A DNA stretch of 64,000 bases from Anniella stebbinsi (GCA_029215795.1 JARDYH010000002.1:58195001-58259000), one strand, 5' to 3'; positions 21,608-31,903 are shown, numbered from the stretch's first letter. Notes: generated by a model not told the origin, from the sequence alone. Numbers and translations: made by a program.

Positions 21608-21896
21608 TCAATAGATCTTCAACATTTTACACAATCTCACGTGAAAATCTGCGGGTGACTCTGTTTTCTCTTGAAGGACAGATTTTACCTTTGACCAATT
21701 TACAATTCGCTGTTTTATTTGTTTTAGAGTGTTGATGATCAATTGCTCAAATTGTGCCCTCATTGTCATTACTACAGCATCACTTGGGGTTAGGAGGGTT
21801 TTCATCAACAACACTATGTCCTCCAGAGATGGAGTATATGAGGCAAAGATGATCCAAATTTGGGTCTCGAGGATCATCTTGTAATTTTGGAGTGGT
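21608..21896 (-). pseudogene. gag: gag remnant, capsid region (3' part)
   Basis: On the far side of the L2 insertion an open frame (21608-21877) carries PSLEDIVLLMKTLLT and later WSKVKSVLQEKTESPADF followed by RL. The Q.....ESP..F..RL arrangement is the characteristic end of the class I capsid. No zinc knuckle was recognised downstream. It belongs with the fragment at 23346-23837, with the LINE between them. Confidence 0.75.
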
Positions 21897-23345
21897 CTTT
21901 ATTTATTTATTTATTTCATTTCATTTCTAACCCATCTCTCCATCTAGATTGAGGCGGGGAACAACACTAAATATAAATATAAAAACAATAAAATAGATAA
22001 ACCATTAAAACAGATAAAAACAAATACATTATTTAAAACATCTTAAAATTAAACTGGATAGGCCTGCCGGAAGAGAGAAATCTTCACGGCTTTCTTAAAT
22101 TCCAGAAGACTGCTAATTTGTCGAATCTCCTCCGGCAGGCCATTCCACAGCCTGGGAGTGGCAGAAGAGAAGGTCCTCTGGGTAACACTCGTCAGCCTAG
22201 TTCTGGCTGACTGGAGTAAATTCTTCCCAGAGGACCTGAGTGTGCGGGGCGGATTATACGGGAGAAGACAATCCCGCAGGTAACCTGGACCCAAACCATG
22301 TAGGGCTTTAAAGGTAATAACCAACACTTTATACATCGCCCGGAAACTAATGGGCAGCCAGTGGAGTGATTTTAAGATTGGTGTTATGTGGTCACCCCTA
22401 GGTGTACCAGTGACCAACCTGGCTGCTATATTTTGAACTAATTGAAGTTTCCGGACTGGGCACAAAGGTAGCCCTATGTACAGCACATTGCAGAAGTCGA
22501 GCCTCGAAGTTACCAGTGAGTGCACTACCATCTTTAAGTCTTCCAACTCTAGGAAGGGGCGCAGCTGGCGTATCAGCCGAAGCTGATAGTAGGCACTCCT
22601 GGCCGTCGCATCTATCTGGGCTGTCATTTGGAGCGACAGATCCAGGAGTACCCCCAAGCTGCGAACACAGTCTTTCAGGGGGGGTGTAACCCCATCCAGA
22701 ACTGGTTGACACACCTCCAAACCCAGGTTGTGGCCTTTGACAGCAAGCACCTCCGTCTTGTCTGGATTCAGCTTCAGTTTGTTTTTCCTCATCCAGCCCA
22801 TTACCGCCTCCAAACATTCATTCAGAGGAGACACACTATCCTTAGCTGACGATGTTGTTGAAGGCACAGAGAAATATATTTGGGTGTCATCAGCGTACTG
22901 ATAGCACCCCGCCCCATGCCTCCGGATGATCTCTCCCAGCGGTTTCATATAAATGTTAAACAGCATTGGGGAAAGGATGGCACCTTGTGGTACACCACAT
23001 AGCAGCTCCTTCTTTGAAGAGCAGCTATCCCCAAGCATTACCATCTGGAACCTGCCCGAGAGATAGGACCGGAACCACTGAAGCACAGTGCCCCCGATTC
23101 CCAATCCCCTCAGGCATTCCAGAAGAATACCATGGTCGATGGTATCAAAAGCCGCTGCGAGGTCCAGGAGTACCAACAGGGACACACTCCCCCTGTCAAT
23201 ACTCAGGCATAGATCATCCACTAAGGCGACCATAGCAGTCTCAACTCCGTATCCTGCCCTGAAACCGGTTTGAAATGGGTCTAGAAAATCTATATCATCC
23301 AAAACTTCTTGGAGTCTTTGACCACGACAACAAATCTTTAGGTTT
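21897..23345 (-). mobile_element. L2-type LINE nested in the proviral gag
   Basis: Minus-strand LINE, 5'-truncated inside the RT domain and ending in an AAATAAATAAATAAA tail at 21897-21912. The 3' UTR has GAGGCGGG-type sequence (21950), as in the 11.6-kb copy. Gag-like sequence lies on both sides, so it is younger than the provirus. No clear target-site duplication was found, which is common for this clade. Confidence 0.88.
22049..23302 (-). CDS. L2-type LINE ORF2, RT to C-terminus (417 codons)
   Basis: Uninterrupted frame to a stop at 22049; upstream in-frame codons (ICCRGQRLQEV) continue to the truncation near 23345. Blocks in order: DPFQTGFRAGYG (about 8), LLDLAAAFDTIDH with the first catalytic aspartate (about 45), GVPQGAILSPMLFNIYM (about 104), YQYADDTQIYF with the catalytic DD pair (about 135), NPDKTEVLAV, SRLDFCNVLYIGLP, VQNIAARLVTGT, LHWLPISFRA, and LWNGLPEEIR near the end. 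It lacks the endonuclease and the N-terminal RT fingers. It is very similar to the 284-codon fragment at 11566. The start is arbitrary, since the copy is truncated. Confidence 0.88.
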   Translation of the reverse strand: MDDIDFLDPFQTGFRAGYGVETAMVALVDDLCLSIDRGSVSLLVLLDLAAAFDTIDHGILLECLRGLGIGGTVLQWFRSYLSGRFQMVMLGDSCSSKKELLCGVPQGAILSPMLFNIYMKPLGEIIRRHGAGCYQYADDTQIYFSVPSTTSSAKDSVSPLNECLEAVMGWMRKNKLKLNPDKTEVLAVKGHNLGLEVCQPVLDGVTPPLKDCVRSLGVLLDLSLQMTAQIDATARSAYYQLRLIRQLRPFLELEDLKMVVHSLVTSRLDFCNVLYIGLPLCPVRKLQLVQNIAARLVTGTPRGDHITPILKSLHWLPISFRAMYKVLVITFKALHGLGPGYLRDCLLPYNPPRTLRSSGKNLLQSARTRLTSVTQRTFSSATPRLWNGLPEEIRQISSLLEFKKAVKISLFRQAYPV

Positions 23346-23837
23346 AAACGGGGTGTTTTTTAACATGATCTATTTGTCGAAGGATTGGCAGCCTGGTTGC
23401 CGTCCCGAATTGGGTCACTACTGACTGTTGTTCAGTCAATAGGGGATAGAGTCCTGTATTTGGTGGGACTCCTTCCGAAGTTGGTTCTGTCTTATGCTCG
23501 GGATTCGTATAGGGTGGTGATATGCCCACCTTGGTATGCTTGGTATGCCCACCTGCGTTCACTGTGCGGAGGCAATACGCCTCTTCTCGGCCACATCGTT
23601 CTAAAGGAACCAATAATCCACCTGGCTGAGTCTTTGGTCTTCTAGGATGAGTCTTAAGGCCTGTTGAATTTCTAAGTTAAAGGATCCTGAGTATGGCCAA
23701 TTACCTAATTTCGGCCAGACAAGTTGACAAAGTTTTACTAACCTTCCCTTGGTTAAATCTGCAGTTCCGGAGAGACGCCCAGCATTACACATTACTTTTA
23801 CTGGGCTGCCCTTGGGGATACTCTGACCCCCTCCCAT
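23346..23837 (-). pseudogene. gag: gag remnant, matrix region (5' part)
   Basis: The frame opening at 23837 begins MGGGQS, a glycine-2 start typical of a myristoylated retroviral matrix. About residue 35 it has a CQLVWPKLGNWP block followed by GSFN, like the C..WP....W......F. pattern of gammaretroviral matrix. A stop closes this frame at about 23601. A shifted frame, 23344-23613, continues into proline-rich sequence until the L2 insertion. Leader length before it is about 300 nt. It is broken by stops and by the LINE and is left as found. Confidence 0.75.
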
Positions 23838-23850
23838 GGTTGGTACTGTT

Positions 23851-23940
23851 GCCTGACTTGAACTTTAAGCACTCAGCGTCGCCTGACCTTGACTTCCAGG
23901 ACTCAGAGTCGCCTGACCTGAATTTCAAGGACTCAGCATT
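23851..23940 (-). repeat. Three 30-bp tandem repeats in the proviral leader
   Basis: Units at 23851, 23881 and 23911 begin GCCTGAC on the plus strand and contain ACTCAG. Period is exactly 30 bp. They lie between the primer binding site and the gag start. Confidence 0.85.
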
Positions 23941-24143
23941 TCCAACCCCTCAACTGTGCTCAGGACTTACCAGTTCTTCCATCCGGAGAATAGACCTTTA
24001 CCTGTCACCACTTGGTTCAAGGAGACAGCCGTTGAGTTGTCTGGGACCACTCACTGTCCTTCTGGAGACTTTCCAGGAATTGGCCTGGTGCACGCAAAGT
24101 GTCCACTGGGGTTTAGCGAGGGGTCCCCGACAAGCTGGACTGG

Positions 24144-24161
24144 CTCCTGGCTGGCTCGCCA
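24144..24161 (-). other. Primer binding site, tRNA-Arg
   Basis: TGGCGAGCCAGCCAGGAG lies 4 nt inside the 5' LTR. It is complementary to the 3' end of vertebrate tRNA-Arg(ACG), including the CCA. The match to the tRNA is from memory of that tRNA's 3' end. Confidence 0.85.
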
Positions 24162-24255
24162 AAGTTGTGGTAAGGGTTTCCAAGGACAGCGAAGATCCGT
24201 GTCCGGCCGCTGACCAATCACGTAAAGACACGCCAAGTGGTGAACTCAAAAAGCT

Positions 24256-24261
24256 TTTATT
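24256..24261 (-). promoter_or_regulatory. LTR polyadenylation signal (5' LTR)
   Basis: AATAAA within GCAAATAAAAGC on the minus strand. Confidence 0.75.
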
Positions 24262-24331
24262 TGCTGCATTGCAATGCAACTACTCTCCACTGAAAGGCGT
24301 GGGGAACAGCCCCGACTACAAGTAGGGCGTG

Positions 24332-24341
24332 TATATTTATA
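24332..24341 (-). promoter_or_regulatory. LTR TATA box (5' LTR)
   Basis: TATAAATATA on the minus strand, about 70 bp upstream of the LTR polyadenylation signal. Confidence 0.7.
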
Positions 24342-24822
24342 CCCAAGGGTCATCAGCCAGCAAGCACGTGCATCATGCAGTACTTTTCCATTTTCAGCTC
24401 ATAGACTTATATTGAAAGCACATGTCAGCCACTGTCTTTGACAAAAGGTATAAGGGGAGTAGGGAGGGGGGAGGGGGGACTTTTCAAGCAGTGATGTTAA
24501 GAAGTACATCCAGCAAGCAGTTGCTGCCGTGTACCACCCACTCTATTTTCCCCTCTTGTTTTCTAGGTGCCTATCATTCTCTTTGAAGCTTGACCCATAT
24601 GCTTTGAAGCCAAACCACTCAAATAACAGGAAACTTGTGTGGCTCCTGCAGGTTTCTCGGCTTTAGACTTCACACTTGTCTATGGTTATCAACCAAGTGT
24701 AGGCGTCCTGCACAGAGTGCGAGCATCGACAGCTTAAACATGCACATTTGCCAGAGGTCAGGGTCAGCACATTTGCTAGAGGTCCGGGTCAGGGTTTTTC
24801 CTTACTTCAGGCTGGTCTGATA

Positions 24823-25078
24823 TCGCGCAAGGACAGCAATACATGGGAGTGAGGAGCGGCTTCATTGCACACGGGCCCGTGCTCAGATCAGCCACAGAGC
24901 TAGGTCAGACAGCAGAAAAGCCACACTGATCTCGGTTTGGGGTAAGTCCCCAACTTTTCAGCTGCGGATCTTCGGCTCTTTACCCCAGAGTGGCTCTGAA
25001 TTGGTGGATGAATCATATAACCAACGCAGCATGGATTTGGAGCCACCCCGGGGTGAAGACAATGTATAGACAGCCCCC
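24823..25078. mobile_element. MITE, GGGGGCTGTCTTCACAGC family, copy C (right part)
   Basis: Contains GGGGTAAGTCCCCAACTTTT, the intact site that is split by another MITE in copy B, and ends GAAGACAATGTATAGACAGCC. The left terminus is missing. Confidence 0.6.
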
Positions 25079-25130
25079 AAGTGTTCACTGTTGATTCAAG
25101 GCAACTTCAAGGTCCCTACTGCTGATTCCT

Positions 25131-25295
25131 GTTTATTTATTTATTGGATTTGTACCCCATCTTTCTACCCAAAATGGGAGATTACAATCACCAATAAAAG
25201 TTGATTAAAAACAATAATAAGCAAATACATTAAAATCAATTAAACATTTAAAATAATTAAAAACACAACAGATTAAAAACAGCATCCAGCTCAAC
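25131..25295 (-). mobile_element. LINE or SINE 3' end (minus strand)
   Basis: TTTATTTATTTATTGGATTT followed by GTACCCCATCTTTCTACCC, then an A-rich 3' UTR, is the inverted end of an L2/CR1-type element. No coding part. Confidence 0.55.
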
Positions 25296-25309
25296 AGAGT
25301 AGCCTCATT

Positions 25310-25474
25310 CAGACCAAGCATGATATTGCAATAAGAAAGTGGTATGAAACTGGTATATGGTCTGTGTCTATGGGCCCCGACAGTTGTCAGTGCACTTCAA
25401 TACCACTATAAAGCAGTAGTGTGGCTCCTGCCTTTTATATACTGCTTTCATATTTCAATATCCTGCTTGGTGTG
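25310..25474. mobile_element. Palindromic MITE, CAGACCAAGCATGATATTG type
   Basis: Left CAGACCAAGCATGATATTG and right CAATATCCTGCTTGGTGTG are inverted. The centre GGGCCCCGACAGTTGTCAGT resembles that of the TTTAAAGC MITEs at 32277 and 33492. Confidence 0.6.
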
Positions 25475-25509
25475 GATTAGGCTGTTTACACACTAAGGGC
25501 CCCCTTGAA

Positions 25510-25658
25510 TAGGGGGCTCATGTAACTTTAACAGTTGTAGAGAAAAGGGAATTTCAGCCAGGGTCATTTGTATACAATTAGTTCCTGGTGAAATTCCCTT
25601 TTCTCTACAACTGTTAAAGTTACATGAGCCCTGACCTGGATTTTATCTGGTCACCCTA
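25510..25658. mobile_element. Palindromic hAT-like MITE, short form, 8-bp TSD CCCTTGAA
   Basis: 149 bp flanked by perfect CCCTTGAA octamers (25502-25509, 25659-25666). Arms of about 42 bp, GGGCTCATGTAACTTTAAC onward, are perfect inverted copies. The left terminus is shortened to TAGGG while the right keeps ATCTGGTCACCCTA. It lacks the asymmetric centre of the long forms. Confidence 0.88.
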
Positions 25659-25699
25659 CCCTTGAATAAAGTAGTCTTTGCCTGCCGGTGGAAGGAAAA

Positions 25700-25912
25700 C
25701 AGAGAAGAAGTGAACTGAATCCCCCTCCGCAGGGCATTCCACCTCTTTCTTGTCCCTCCATTCTTCTTCTCTTGTGTGTTTTGCCATTTTAGTTTGTACG
25801 CCTGGTGACAGGTCCTGTCTCCCCTTTTTTATTATTATTGCTGTGAGCTGCTATAGGATACATTAATTGTCAGAAAACATGGATAAAAATATGATAAGTA
25901 AATAAATAAATA
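25700..25912 (+). mobile_element. Probable LINE 3' end with AAATAAATAAAT tail
   Basis: CTGTGAGCTGCTATAGGATAC and an AAGTAAATAAATAAATAAA tail resemble L2/CR1 3' UTRs. There is no coding similarity. Confidence 0.45.
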
Positions 25913-26084
25913 AATGTCTGAAGCAGGCCATCGACCACATAAAACCTTGTAAAAAGCAAAAATGTCTCTATGACCTTTGCAGTTTGGGTATTGCATCTGG
26001 GTTATTAAGAAAATACATTCAATTGAATATATTGAATTTCCTCCCCCTGCCCCAAACCACCCACCAAACAAAAGCAAGCCTGAA

Positions 26085-26455
26085 TTAGTACAATTTGTTT
26101 ACCCTTAATCTTTAAAGCCTTAAACAGCTTGGGATCTGATCATTTGAAGGATCACCTTCACCTATGTAATCCTGCCTTTACATTAAGATCTGCCTCAGGG
26201 GTACTTCTTGAGTGCTTACTGTTAAGATTAGCTAGATTGACTTCTTGGTTGATGGCCGCAAAACTGCTCAACTCTCTTCCTATTGACATGTGGTTTGCTC
26301 CTCCTGTATAGGTATTTGGGCAAGGCATGAAAACTTTTCTCTGCCTTTACCTGAGATCCTAATTAGCTTTTTGTGTTTTAGAGCAGCCTCCCAATGTGTT
26401 ATATAATAAATATATGTTTTTAATGGATTAAATAAAGATATAATAAATTTCTGAA
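26085..26455 (+). pseudogene. L2/CR1-type LINE 3' fragment
   Basis: Translation gives FKALNSLGSDHLKDHL and later LLNSLPIDM, matching the FKALHGLGPGYLRD and LWNGLPEEI blocks of the 22-kb LINE. A 3' UTR ends near ATATAATAAATTTC. It is diverged and truncated. Confidence 0.7.
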
Positions 26456-27068
26456 TTTGAAAGCTGAGAATCCAAGAATTGTACATGGAAGGGGCAAAAG
26501 GAGAGGCTGAAGTGTATGACATGTGCTTTTTTCCACCTTCTCGTGATTGAGACTTTAGGCTGTTTTACATGCAGATCATGCCATCAATCCATAGATTATA
26601 CTGGGAAAATATAAGATGAGATGACAGCCAAGATATAGTGTACAATGACCAAATTTTTGAAATTGCTAAAAGATAGTAGGGCAGCCCTTGAGTCCTGCGG
26701 TTTCTGTCCATGAGCTAACAACCGTATCCAGTCCAACAGCAGAGTTCTTTAAAATGTAGCCAACGGTAAGCACCTACTTCAGGATTTTCATGTCTGAATT
26801 ATTGTAAAAAGTGATTGACAAATAAGTCACTTTGCAGCTCTGGATGGTTGGATTGTGAACTTTACAGGGCGGGGCGGGGGGATAAGCACAACTAAATTAA
26901 GGGATAGTAGATCTTGGGTTCTTTCTGCCACTAACAGGAATAAATGTTAATATCAAGTTGTTTCCCACTGACTTCTATCCTCCCTTCCCTACTAATATTA
27001 TCTGTTTCAAAATGACATGTGAAGAGATCCCCCGCAAGCAGCACAGACTTGTCAACCCAACCTCATCG
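26456..27068. other. Unassigned stretch
   Basis: No recognisable feature. Confidence 0.3.
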
Positions 27069-27076
27069 GGTTTGCA

Positions 27077-27395
27077 TAGGCTGACCATATGAAAAGGAGG
27101 ACAGGACTCATGTAACTATAACAGTTGTAGAGAAAAGGGAATTTCAGCAGGTGCATTTGTATGCAATTAGTTCCTGGTGAAATTCCCTCTTCATCACAAC
27201 AGTTAAAGTTGCAGGGGGCCTGCCTTCTTTTGTATATGGTCACTCTAGTATAGTGCCTGCACCTTTAACTGTTGTGATGAAGAGGGAATTTCACCAGGGA
27301 CTAATTGCATACAAATGACCCTGGCTGAAATTCCCTTTACTCTACAACTGTTAAAGTTACATGAGCCCTGACCTGGATTTTATCTGGTCAGCCTA
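27077..27395. mobile_element. Palindromic hAT-like MITE, long form
   Basis: 319 bp from TAGGCTGACCATATG to TCTGGTCAGCCTA, with the AACAGTTGTAGAGAAAAGGG arms and the asymmetric centre. The flanking octamers agree at only about half the positions, so the insertion is older than those at 25510 and 43918. Confidence 0.82.
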
Positions 27396-27435
27396 GCCTT
27401 GTGATGCTAAGGGGATAATTACTGTGGTTAAAGAA

Positions 27436-27646
27436 GGGGTCCGTAGCTCACTAGTTCAGGTGCATGCTTTGAATGCATAAAGTCCTAGGTGTAATTCTTG
27501 GCATCTCCTGTGAGAAGGGTCAGATAGCAGTTACTGAAAAATACCTCTATCTGAGTCCCTGCAAAGCCACTGCCTGCCAGAGTTGAGAATACTCGGCTGA
27601 ATACATGAATTCTCTGACCTGGAGGAAGACACCTTCCTATGTGTTC
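27436..27646 (+). mobile_element. Alanine-tRNA-like SINE, full length, diverged
   Basis: The head GTCCGTAGCTCACTAGTTC with TGCATGCTTTGAATGCA is a tRNA-like box A and anticodon arm; box B is degraded. Next come GGCATCTCCTGTGAGAAGGG and TGAGTCCCTGCAAAGCC, and the end CTTCCTATGTGTTC. These are typical blocks of an abundant squamate SINE. Confidence 0.75.
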
Positions 27647-28374
27647 TCTAAGCAATTCTGTTTGGAAGCCACAGCGCAAGGAAAAATATGAGAACACATA
27701 AACAATTTGATCCACAGATGTCTGCTAAAATTGATTCTCATAAGGTTCTCCCAAACCTAAAGCCATATTCTAAGTATCTGGCTCATGTCCTAAATATCTA
27801 GAATATTTTATACTGCAGATTCCATAAATAAATGTTATTACAATTGAAATATCCTTCCTGTGGGCATTTTCATCTGCAAGAGCTTTCAGCTGCTGAGAAA
27901 TAAGAGAGAAAAGCAAGCACATTTGACTCTTATGAACCCTCTGTCTGTCAAGACTACATTGCTTGTCAACCTCTTATAATCTTCTTTAAGAAATTCTTGG
28001 CACAATAAAATTTTAATGAGCTTATGTCCTCAAGAATGACTGTGAACTTCACTTATCTAGTCTCATCAAGGCCAAAGATAAGAAAGCTGCCATTTATTTT
28101 CTTATGTGTGTTTGACAGGCTGGTTTTTCTCCTTTAGTCATAGGGGAAAATGGGGAATGAAATAAATGTTCAAAAGACAGACAGTTAAGATACTTAATTT
28201 AGAAGAGAATTCCTGGGAGTCTGTTGGAAGTGGCTTCCACTGAAGTATCCTAATGTTTTTTTCATATATTACGATGTGTACAATAACACGAGCCTGCTCA
28301 TGTATTGAAGAACATTGCATAGCAGAGATTTTTCTGGCACCAGGTGAAGACCGTTTTATTTTCCCAGGCATTTT
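27647..28374. other. Repeat-free AT-rich stretch
   Basis: No recognised repeat or exon. Confidence 0.35.
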
Positions 28375-28697
28375 AGCTTTTCAGTTTCTGTTGTTTTAAT
28401 TTTGTTCCTGTATTTTAAATCTTTGTATTGCTGCTAGTTTTATTTTGTTTTGTTTTTACTTCTATTTTATACTGTAGCTTTAAATTTTAAAACTTTTATA
28501 GTGCATCTTACATTGTATTTCATGGTTTCAATTGTTGTGAACCCCCAGAGAGTATAAGAACGTAAGAAGATCTCTGCTGGATCAGATCAAGGGTCCATCT
28601 AGTCCAGTACTCTGTTCATACAGTGGCCAACCAGCTGTCAACCAGGAACCAGCATCGGCTATTAGGAGATATAGAAATTTAATAAATAAATAAAAAA
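28375..28697 (+). mobile_element. LINE 3' UTR interrupted by a second repeat
   Basis: TTGTGAACCCCCAGAGAG (28535) and CGGCTATTAGGAGATATAGA (28654) with an AATAAATAAATAAA tail are the two parts of the 3' end seen uninterrupted at 16170-16256. The inserted piece is 28553-28653. Confidence 0.75.
28553..28653 (+). mobile_element. Interspersed repeat (AAGAAGATCTCTGCTGGATC), nested fragment
   Basis: 5' ~100 bp of the same family as 4827-5205, with GGGTCCATCTAGTCCAG and CAGTGGCCAACCAGCTGTC. Confidence 0.75.
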
Positions 28698-28898
28698 TGT
28701 AGCTGAGGCTCTGTTGAGCTACCATTTCAGTGCAATTTAGATTGGTTCCAAAGGTGTGTGTGAATGTGTGTTGTCTTTTACTTCAACACTTTTGTCAGAT
28801 ATTCTTTCTCTACAAGTAGGAGTTCCTTTTGGTTCAGTCAGTTAAGGGAATTATTTGTGGAGATGGATCATGGTTGATTGTGGTGCTATTAAATAGAA

Positions 28899-29253
28899 AA
28901 GGGGTAGGTAACCTTTGGCCCTCCTGCAATCCCAATCTGGCCCTCCAGGTTCTCCCAAAGGTCACAGACCTTTTTCCTGGTACCACCCTCTTTCCTCAAC
29001 CACCAATCATTTATTGATTTTTCAGCATTGTGCATTTCCCCCATTCTAAAATGTTGAAATGCCTCTCCTAAGACTTAGTTACTGGCAAAAGGAGCTTTAA
29101 GCTAAAATATGATTATATTTTCTGTTTTTTTGTCTGTATTGCTTTTGCTGTTGGCCCTGCCCCCTTTGGCTCCACCCACCACTGAAATGTACTGCAAGAG
29201 CTTCTCTGAAATTGAATTTGACGCTTGGGTTGAAAGAGGTTTTCCCACCTCTG
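28899..29253. mobile_element. hAT-like MITE, GGGGTAGGTAACC family
   Basis: Left end AGGGGTAGGTAACCTTTGG, right end GGTTTTCCCACCTCTG, inverted. The body has TGGCCCTCC, CTCCACCCACCACTG and GAGCTTCTCTGAAATTGAA, shared with 43355 and 55370. The 55370 copy keeps an 8-bp duplication. Confidence 0.72.
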
Positions 29254-30189
29254 AACACTGATCTCAAGTAACTTTTTGCTCTATTCTTCTTTGTTTGGAC
29301 AAAGAGATGGAGGTTCAAGTGCCATAACCAGAACTGTCCTCTGCTACCAGCACAGCTAAATGGTTACAGGCCAGTGAAAACAAGATTCAAGGGCCTGGTT
29401 TGGACAATCATATCTCTGTTTAATACGCCAAGATATGCACAATCCTGCATTTTACCTCCCTTTGCGGCATATAGCAATTCACCCTGGAAATCTCCAGCTA
29501 ACCATAGTTTTCCCTTTCATTAAAATGGAAAACAATTGGTTACCATGCTCAGAAGAAGCCGAGACTTAAACCATGTTTTGGAGTCGATTTAAGATCCTGG
29601 TTTATTCTGAACCGGGTAACCATCATTTCTTGGTTCATGTTATATGGGAAACTTGTTAGAGACTGTGTGTGTGAGTGTCTGTGTGTGCGTGAAAGTTTTT
29701 TTTTCAATCAAATACTGACAGCTGTTCGAACACGGATGTTTAAGAAATGATTATGCTGTTGGCCACAAGGTGGTGTTGATATATTTGCAAAGCCTGCCAG
29801 TGAAATACAGAGGTACTCATATGATCCTTTCAGTATTCTGTACTTTTACATCCAACACCAATGTGAAAGGCCAGAGTTAAGGTGTTCCAAATTATGTGTA
29901 CTCAACATACCCTACACATTGCTTGATTGCATGTCTATACATTACCCCTGTCCCCAACACACATCAGCCGATAAGCCCTCCAGCAGCCCCAGGGGAGCTC
30001 AAAATGAAGCATATGACTCCTCTGCTTTATGATTCTCTGTGAGTTGTATCCAAAGGGTGCATCCAGGGGGCTAAAGGAGGGAGGACAGGAAGGCAATCCA
30101 ACTATGTGTGTGGACATCTGCTCACATAAGATTGGATGTAGCCCTGTATTATTTATTCCAAATACAGGCATGTGGATTGCTGTCTGCTG
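29254..30189. other. Unassigned stretch
   Basis: A TGTGTG-rich patch at about 29662-29690; otherwise no feature. Confidence 0.35.
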
Positions 30190-30261
30190 TGCATCTGTTG
30201 GCTGGAAATGATGGGAGTTGTAATCCAACATACCTGGAAGGCTCCAGGTTGGAGTAGTCTG
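30190..30261. mobile_element. Half of a palindromic MITE (CTTCCCCACCTGGTG family)
   Basis: GATGGGAGTTGTAATCCAAC and GGCTCCAGGTTGGAGTAGTC match the right half of this family. Confidence 0.6.
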
Positions 30262-31900
30262 ATCTAAAATGCATGTATAGCTAAGACAGACAGACATTTG
30301 GCAGACCCTTGACCTTATAACAGCTAGGAAATTTCTTGAGCTTAGTTGGCTTCAAAGTCCACCCAAAAGGGCAGAATTAGTTAAGACTCATTCTTGTTTT
30401 CCTGTTCCTGTCTTCCAGCCATTGCTGTTTACTTGACTCAAAATACAAGTTGTTTCCTTGGATCCTGCCTTTGTCTTTTCATTTTATTATTGCAACTGTG
30501 GTGTTCTGCCTTGTACTAAGAGGAAGAACTAGATGTTAAAAGAAATGTTGTTACTTTCTCACCTCCTCATTTTCATACGTAGTATAACCCAATCTGGGAT
30601 GTGATGTCATTAGGCTGTGAGTTTCCCATGCTCAAAATCAAGTACTAATTTGGTAAAGCAGGTATGAAGAAAATGATGACATTGGGTTGTATTACATTTT
30701 TTCAGGAAGATGGGGGTGAGATGCAGAAACTCCATGTCTCTTATAATGTTGTCCCACCACCCCTAGTTTCAGCCTGAACTTCAGCACTATCTGTTCTGTA
30801 ATTTGCAAAATTTATTTAGTAGACTTATGTACCTGATCCATCTCTTAAACATTTATGAGAGTAGGAAGAAAGCACAATACACACCCCGGTACTGAGGAAG
30901 ACTGAGGCCCTTTTCCATCTTGTCAGTTGCCAGACACCAGTTTCCCCTGCAGCCACTGTACCGCTGCAAGAAATCAAAGAGAAGTGACCGGTAGCAGGTG
31001 GAATGGAGACTGGCCAGGATGGCAAGCAGAAAGGTGGGATTGTGACACATCATGGGATCCCACCGCTAAGTCCACCACATGTGATTCATGGGATATCATT
31101 CATTCTGCATAAATTTGTGAACAAGGGGTGGTGATTGCAGCAATCAATAAGCACGTACCAAGCTCAAGCAGAAAGAGGGAGAAGAGAGAGGGAAAGGGAG
31201 GGAGGGAGAGAGAGAGAAAGAGAGCAAAAGAGCCATCAAAACTTGCTCCTACAGCTAAATACAGAAGGGGAGCGAGGAAGATGGACACAATTATGATCCA
31301 CTTAGAGGATTTTGGAGTGTTGTTGCCACAAATGAATTGGTTCTAGGGCAATATGCGGAGTAGAATTTAGAGTGGGTTTTGGGGTGCAAAAAGGAGGCCA
31401 TAGATTGATGTAAACAGGGGAAAGATTTGAGGATGGTGGGAGAGTTAGTCATGGATATAGGAGGAAAGTTAAGTCATGGTAAAGAAAGAAATATGAGGTG
31501 GAAGTAGCAGTTCCATAGGGAAATCAGACCTCATAAGTGCTCAGGTGTTCAAAACTTGGTGAAAGTCTTCCTTCTCAAATTACAAGAAGAAGAGAATGCT
31601 TATTTTCAAACAGCCAGAAAAAGTGTTGGTCAGACAATGCAACAACTTTCTTGAATAACCAAAAGAAATGGACACCTAAAGTATCCTATATCACATTATT
31701 TGGGAACGTAGGCACTCCCCAAAGGCGATGTTGGAAGTGGGGAGGCACAGAGTAGCCAGATCTCCCTCTCGCTAACAAAAACTTGGTTAAAATAAACAAC
31801 AACTGGCACAGGCTTCCAGAGCTTTGGCTAAATAATAGAAACTCTGAGGAAAACACAAACGCCAGTGAAGGAGCGAATATGCTAGCACACCTCGTGCTTC
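30262..31900. other. Unassigned stretch
   Basis: 31170-31230 is a GA-rich purine tract. No gene or repeat family recognised. Confidence 0.35.
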
Positions 31901-31903
31901 TGA

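Larger units (their letters stand above)
17357..24809 (-). mobile_element. Class I (gamma/epsilon-like) endogenous retrovirus, degraded, full ends
   Basis: 7453 bp on the minus strand. Two LTRs of about 643 bp bound the element, flanked by the direct tetranucleotide GGCT (17353-17356, 24810-24813) as a 4-bp target duplication. The minus strand shows 5' LTR, tRNA-Arg primer binding site, leader, gag remnants, unassigned middle, env remnant, polypurine tract and 3' LTR. Pol was not found: 18.8-21.6 kb has no long frame and no YxDD-coding word that I could see. An L2 LINE (21897-23345) is inserted in gag. LTRs differ at roughly 38 positions by eye (about 6%), so the insertion is old. All genes are broken; this is a relic. 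Confidence 0.92.
24166..24809 (-). repeat. 5' LTR of the provirus
   Basis: Starts TGAAGTAAGG (minus strand, at 24809) and ends CCTTACCACA at 24166. Contains a TATA box (24332-24341) and AATAAA (24256-24261), placed as expected for U3/R. It is directly followed by the primer binding site. Confidence 0.92.
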
